Shown here piece after piece: positions 6,240 through 6,779 of a stretch of 6,779 bases of DNA. A program made the position numbers and the translations under genes. The notes below the pieces were generated by a model, which worked only from the letters and a program-made list of their open reading frames with translations, ran no database searches and was not told where the DNA came from. Source of the DNA: Actinomycetota bacterium (lineage in GTDB: Bacteria > Actinomycetota > Acidimicrobiia > Acidimicrobiales > JAFATL01); NCBI GenBank assembly GCA_019243975.1, contig JAFATL010000609.1, positions 1-6,779 of the forward strand. Direction: 5' to 3'. How positions within the stretch are numbered: position 1 is the first letter of the stretch; every line of letters begins with the position of its first letter.

Positions 6240-6716
6240 TCAGTACTCGTTCTTGATCACGAAGTAGGAGCCGCGGATGGTGCCGGCCAGCTTCGACTTC
6301 TGCCGGGCGAACTTGAACGACGACAGCTCCTCGGGCACGTCCATGCCGTCGGAAAGCTTGAAGCCGACGGCCCGCTTGCCCGCCTTGTCGAGCGCGTAGA
6401 GCACATTGATCGACAGGCCGCTCTCGTAGAACACGTAGACCCACTTCGTGCCGTCGACCTGGATCTCGGTCGCCTCGAGCGCCGGCGACTCGATCACGAT
6501 GCCGCGCTCCTCCTTCAGGATCTTGGCCACCCAGTCGACCTTGGCCTTCGCCGCCTTGGCCGGCTCGACGGTGAAGTCGATGTCGTACTTGTTCTTGAAG
6601 TAGCGGGCCTCGTTGGCCCGCAGGCCGGCGAGCGCCTCCGCGACGGGAGAGGACTCGAGGCCGGCGGTCGAGACGTTCGTGAAGTCCACGATCTGAGGTT
6701 GGGCTGTCTTTGTCAT
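6240..6716 (-). CDS. Hypothetical protein, lysine-rich, 158 aa
   Basis: I do not recognise this family. The 158-residue protein has no cysteine, no signal peptide and no membrane segment, so it is probably cytoplasmic. It contains 16 lysines (about 10 percent), high for a GC-rich genome, several in EPAKAAKAKVDWVAKILKEE (51-70), a likely amphipathic helix. A predicted beta-rich stretch follows (IVIESP, EIQVDG, KWVYVFYESG, SINVLYAL, residues 73-109), and it ends with GTIRGSYFVIKNEY (145-158). Helix followed by strands suggests a small alpha/beta domain. Coding is supported by the long open frame, codon third-position GC bias and a sensible ATG at 6716. No ribosome site precedes the ATG, but TACCGT sits exactly where a -10 would be for a leaderless transcript. 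It is convergent with the SnoaL-like gene and has no palindrome like sites 1 and 2, so it is probably outside the TetR-controlled cluster. Confidence 0.8.
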   Translation of the reverse strand: MTKTAQPQIVDFTNVSTAGLESSPVAEALAGLRANEARYFKNKYDIDFTVEPAKAAKAKVDWVAKILKEERGIVIESPALEATEIQVDGTKWVYVFYESGLSINVLYALDKAGKRAVGFKLSDGMDVPEELSSFKFARQKSKLAGTIRGSYFVIKNEY

Positions 6717-6719
6717 ACG

Positions 6720-6778
6720 AGCACGGTAAGGAAACAGTCCCGGCGAAGGCTTCTCGATTCCTGATCAGGTTCCGTGCT
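6720..6778. repeat. Inverted repeats upstream of the lysine-rich protein gene
   Basis: Two small dyads are visible in the upstream region. The perfect 10-bp palindrome CCTGATCAGG is at 6760-6769. A 7-bp inverted repeat, AGCACGG (6720-6726) and CCGTGCT (6772-6778), encloses it. One arm overlaps the candidate -10. They could be regulator binding sites, but each is short enough to occur by chance, and the window ends here. Confidence 0.3.
6723..6728 (-). promoter_or_regulatory. Candidate -10 element for a leaderless transcript
   Basis: On the minus strand TACCGT (a TANNNT match) occupies positions -12 to -7 relative to the A of the ATG at 6716. That geometry is expected when transcription starts on the start codon, a common arrangement in actinobacteria. 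The absence of any Shine-Dalgarno sequence before this ATG agrees. No clear -35 is visible. Confidence 0.45.
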
Positions 6779-6779
6779 T

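Overview
This is a high-GC bacterial window with dense gene packing, GTG and TTG starts, and AGGAG-type ribosome sites. It looks like an actinobacterium (Actinomycetota). I cannot place it more narrowly from sequence alone. I see no tRNA, rRNA, CRISPR array, transposase or other sign of mobility.

Layout from left to right. (1) Positions 1-2051, minus strand: the large molybdopterin-binding subunit of a xanthine dehydrogenase / aldehyde oxidase / CoxL-type hydroxylase, with its C-terminus cut off by the window edge. (2) 2104-2850, plus: a classical short-chain dehydrogenase (SDR), divergent from gene 1. (3) 2798-3439, minus: a TetR-family repressor, convergent with the SDR and overlapping it by 53 bp. 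(4) 3506-4780, plus: a cytochrome P450, divergent from tetR. (5) 4780-5832, plus: a dihydrodipicolinate-reductase-like / 2,4-diaminopentanoate-dehydrogenase-like NAD(P)-binding protein, sharing one base with the P450. (6) 5825-6238, plus: a SnoaL-like (NTF2-fold) protein, overlapping gene 5 by 8 bp. (7) 6240-6716, minus: a lysine-rich protein of unknown function, convergent with gene 6 and one base away from it. No gene-free stretch exceeds about 70 bp.

The main observation is a 24-bp palindrome in the gap between genes 1 and 2 (perfect 11-bp arms, 2-bp spacer) and a related imperfect copy in the gap between tetR and the P450. The two agree at 20 of 24 positions. These are the only two divergent gaps in the cluster, so the simplest reading is a self-contained regulon: the TetR protein controls itself, the P450 operon, the SDR and the molybdenum hydroxylase together. 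Two oxygen-inserting or hydroxylating enzymes, an SDR, a DapB-like oxidoreductase and a SnoaL-like possible dehydratase or isomerase suggest an inducible catabolic or modifying pathway for a hydrophobic or cyclic small molecule. The substrate cannot be read from the sequence. No electron-transfer partner for the P450 and no FAD or 2Fe-2S subunit for the molybdenum enzyme lies inside the window.
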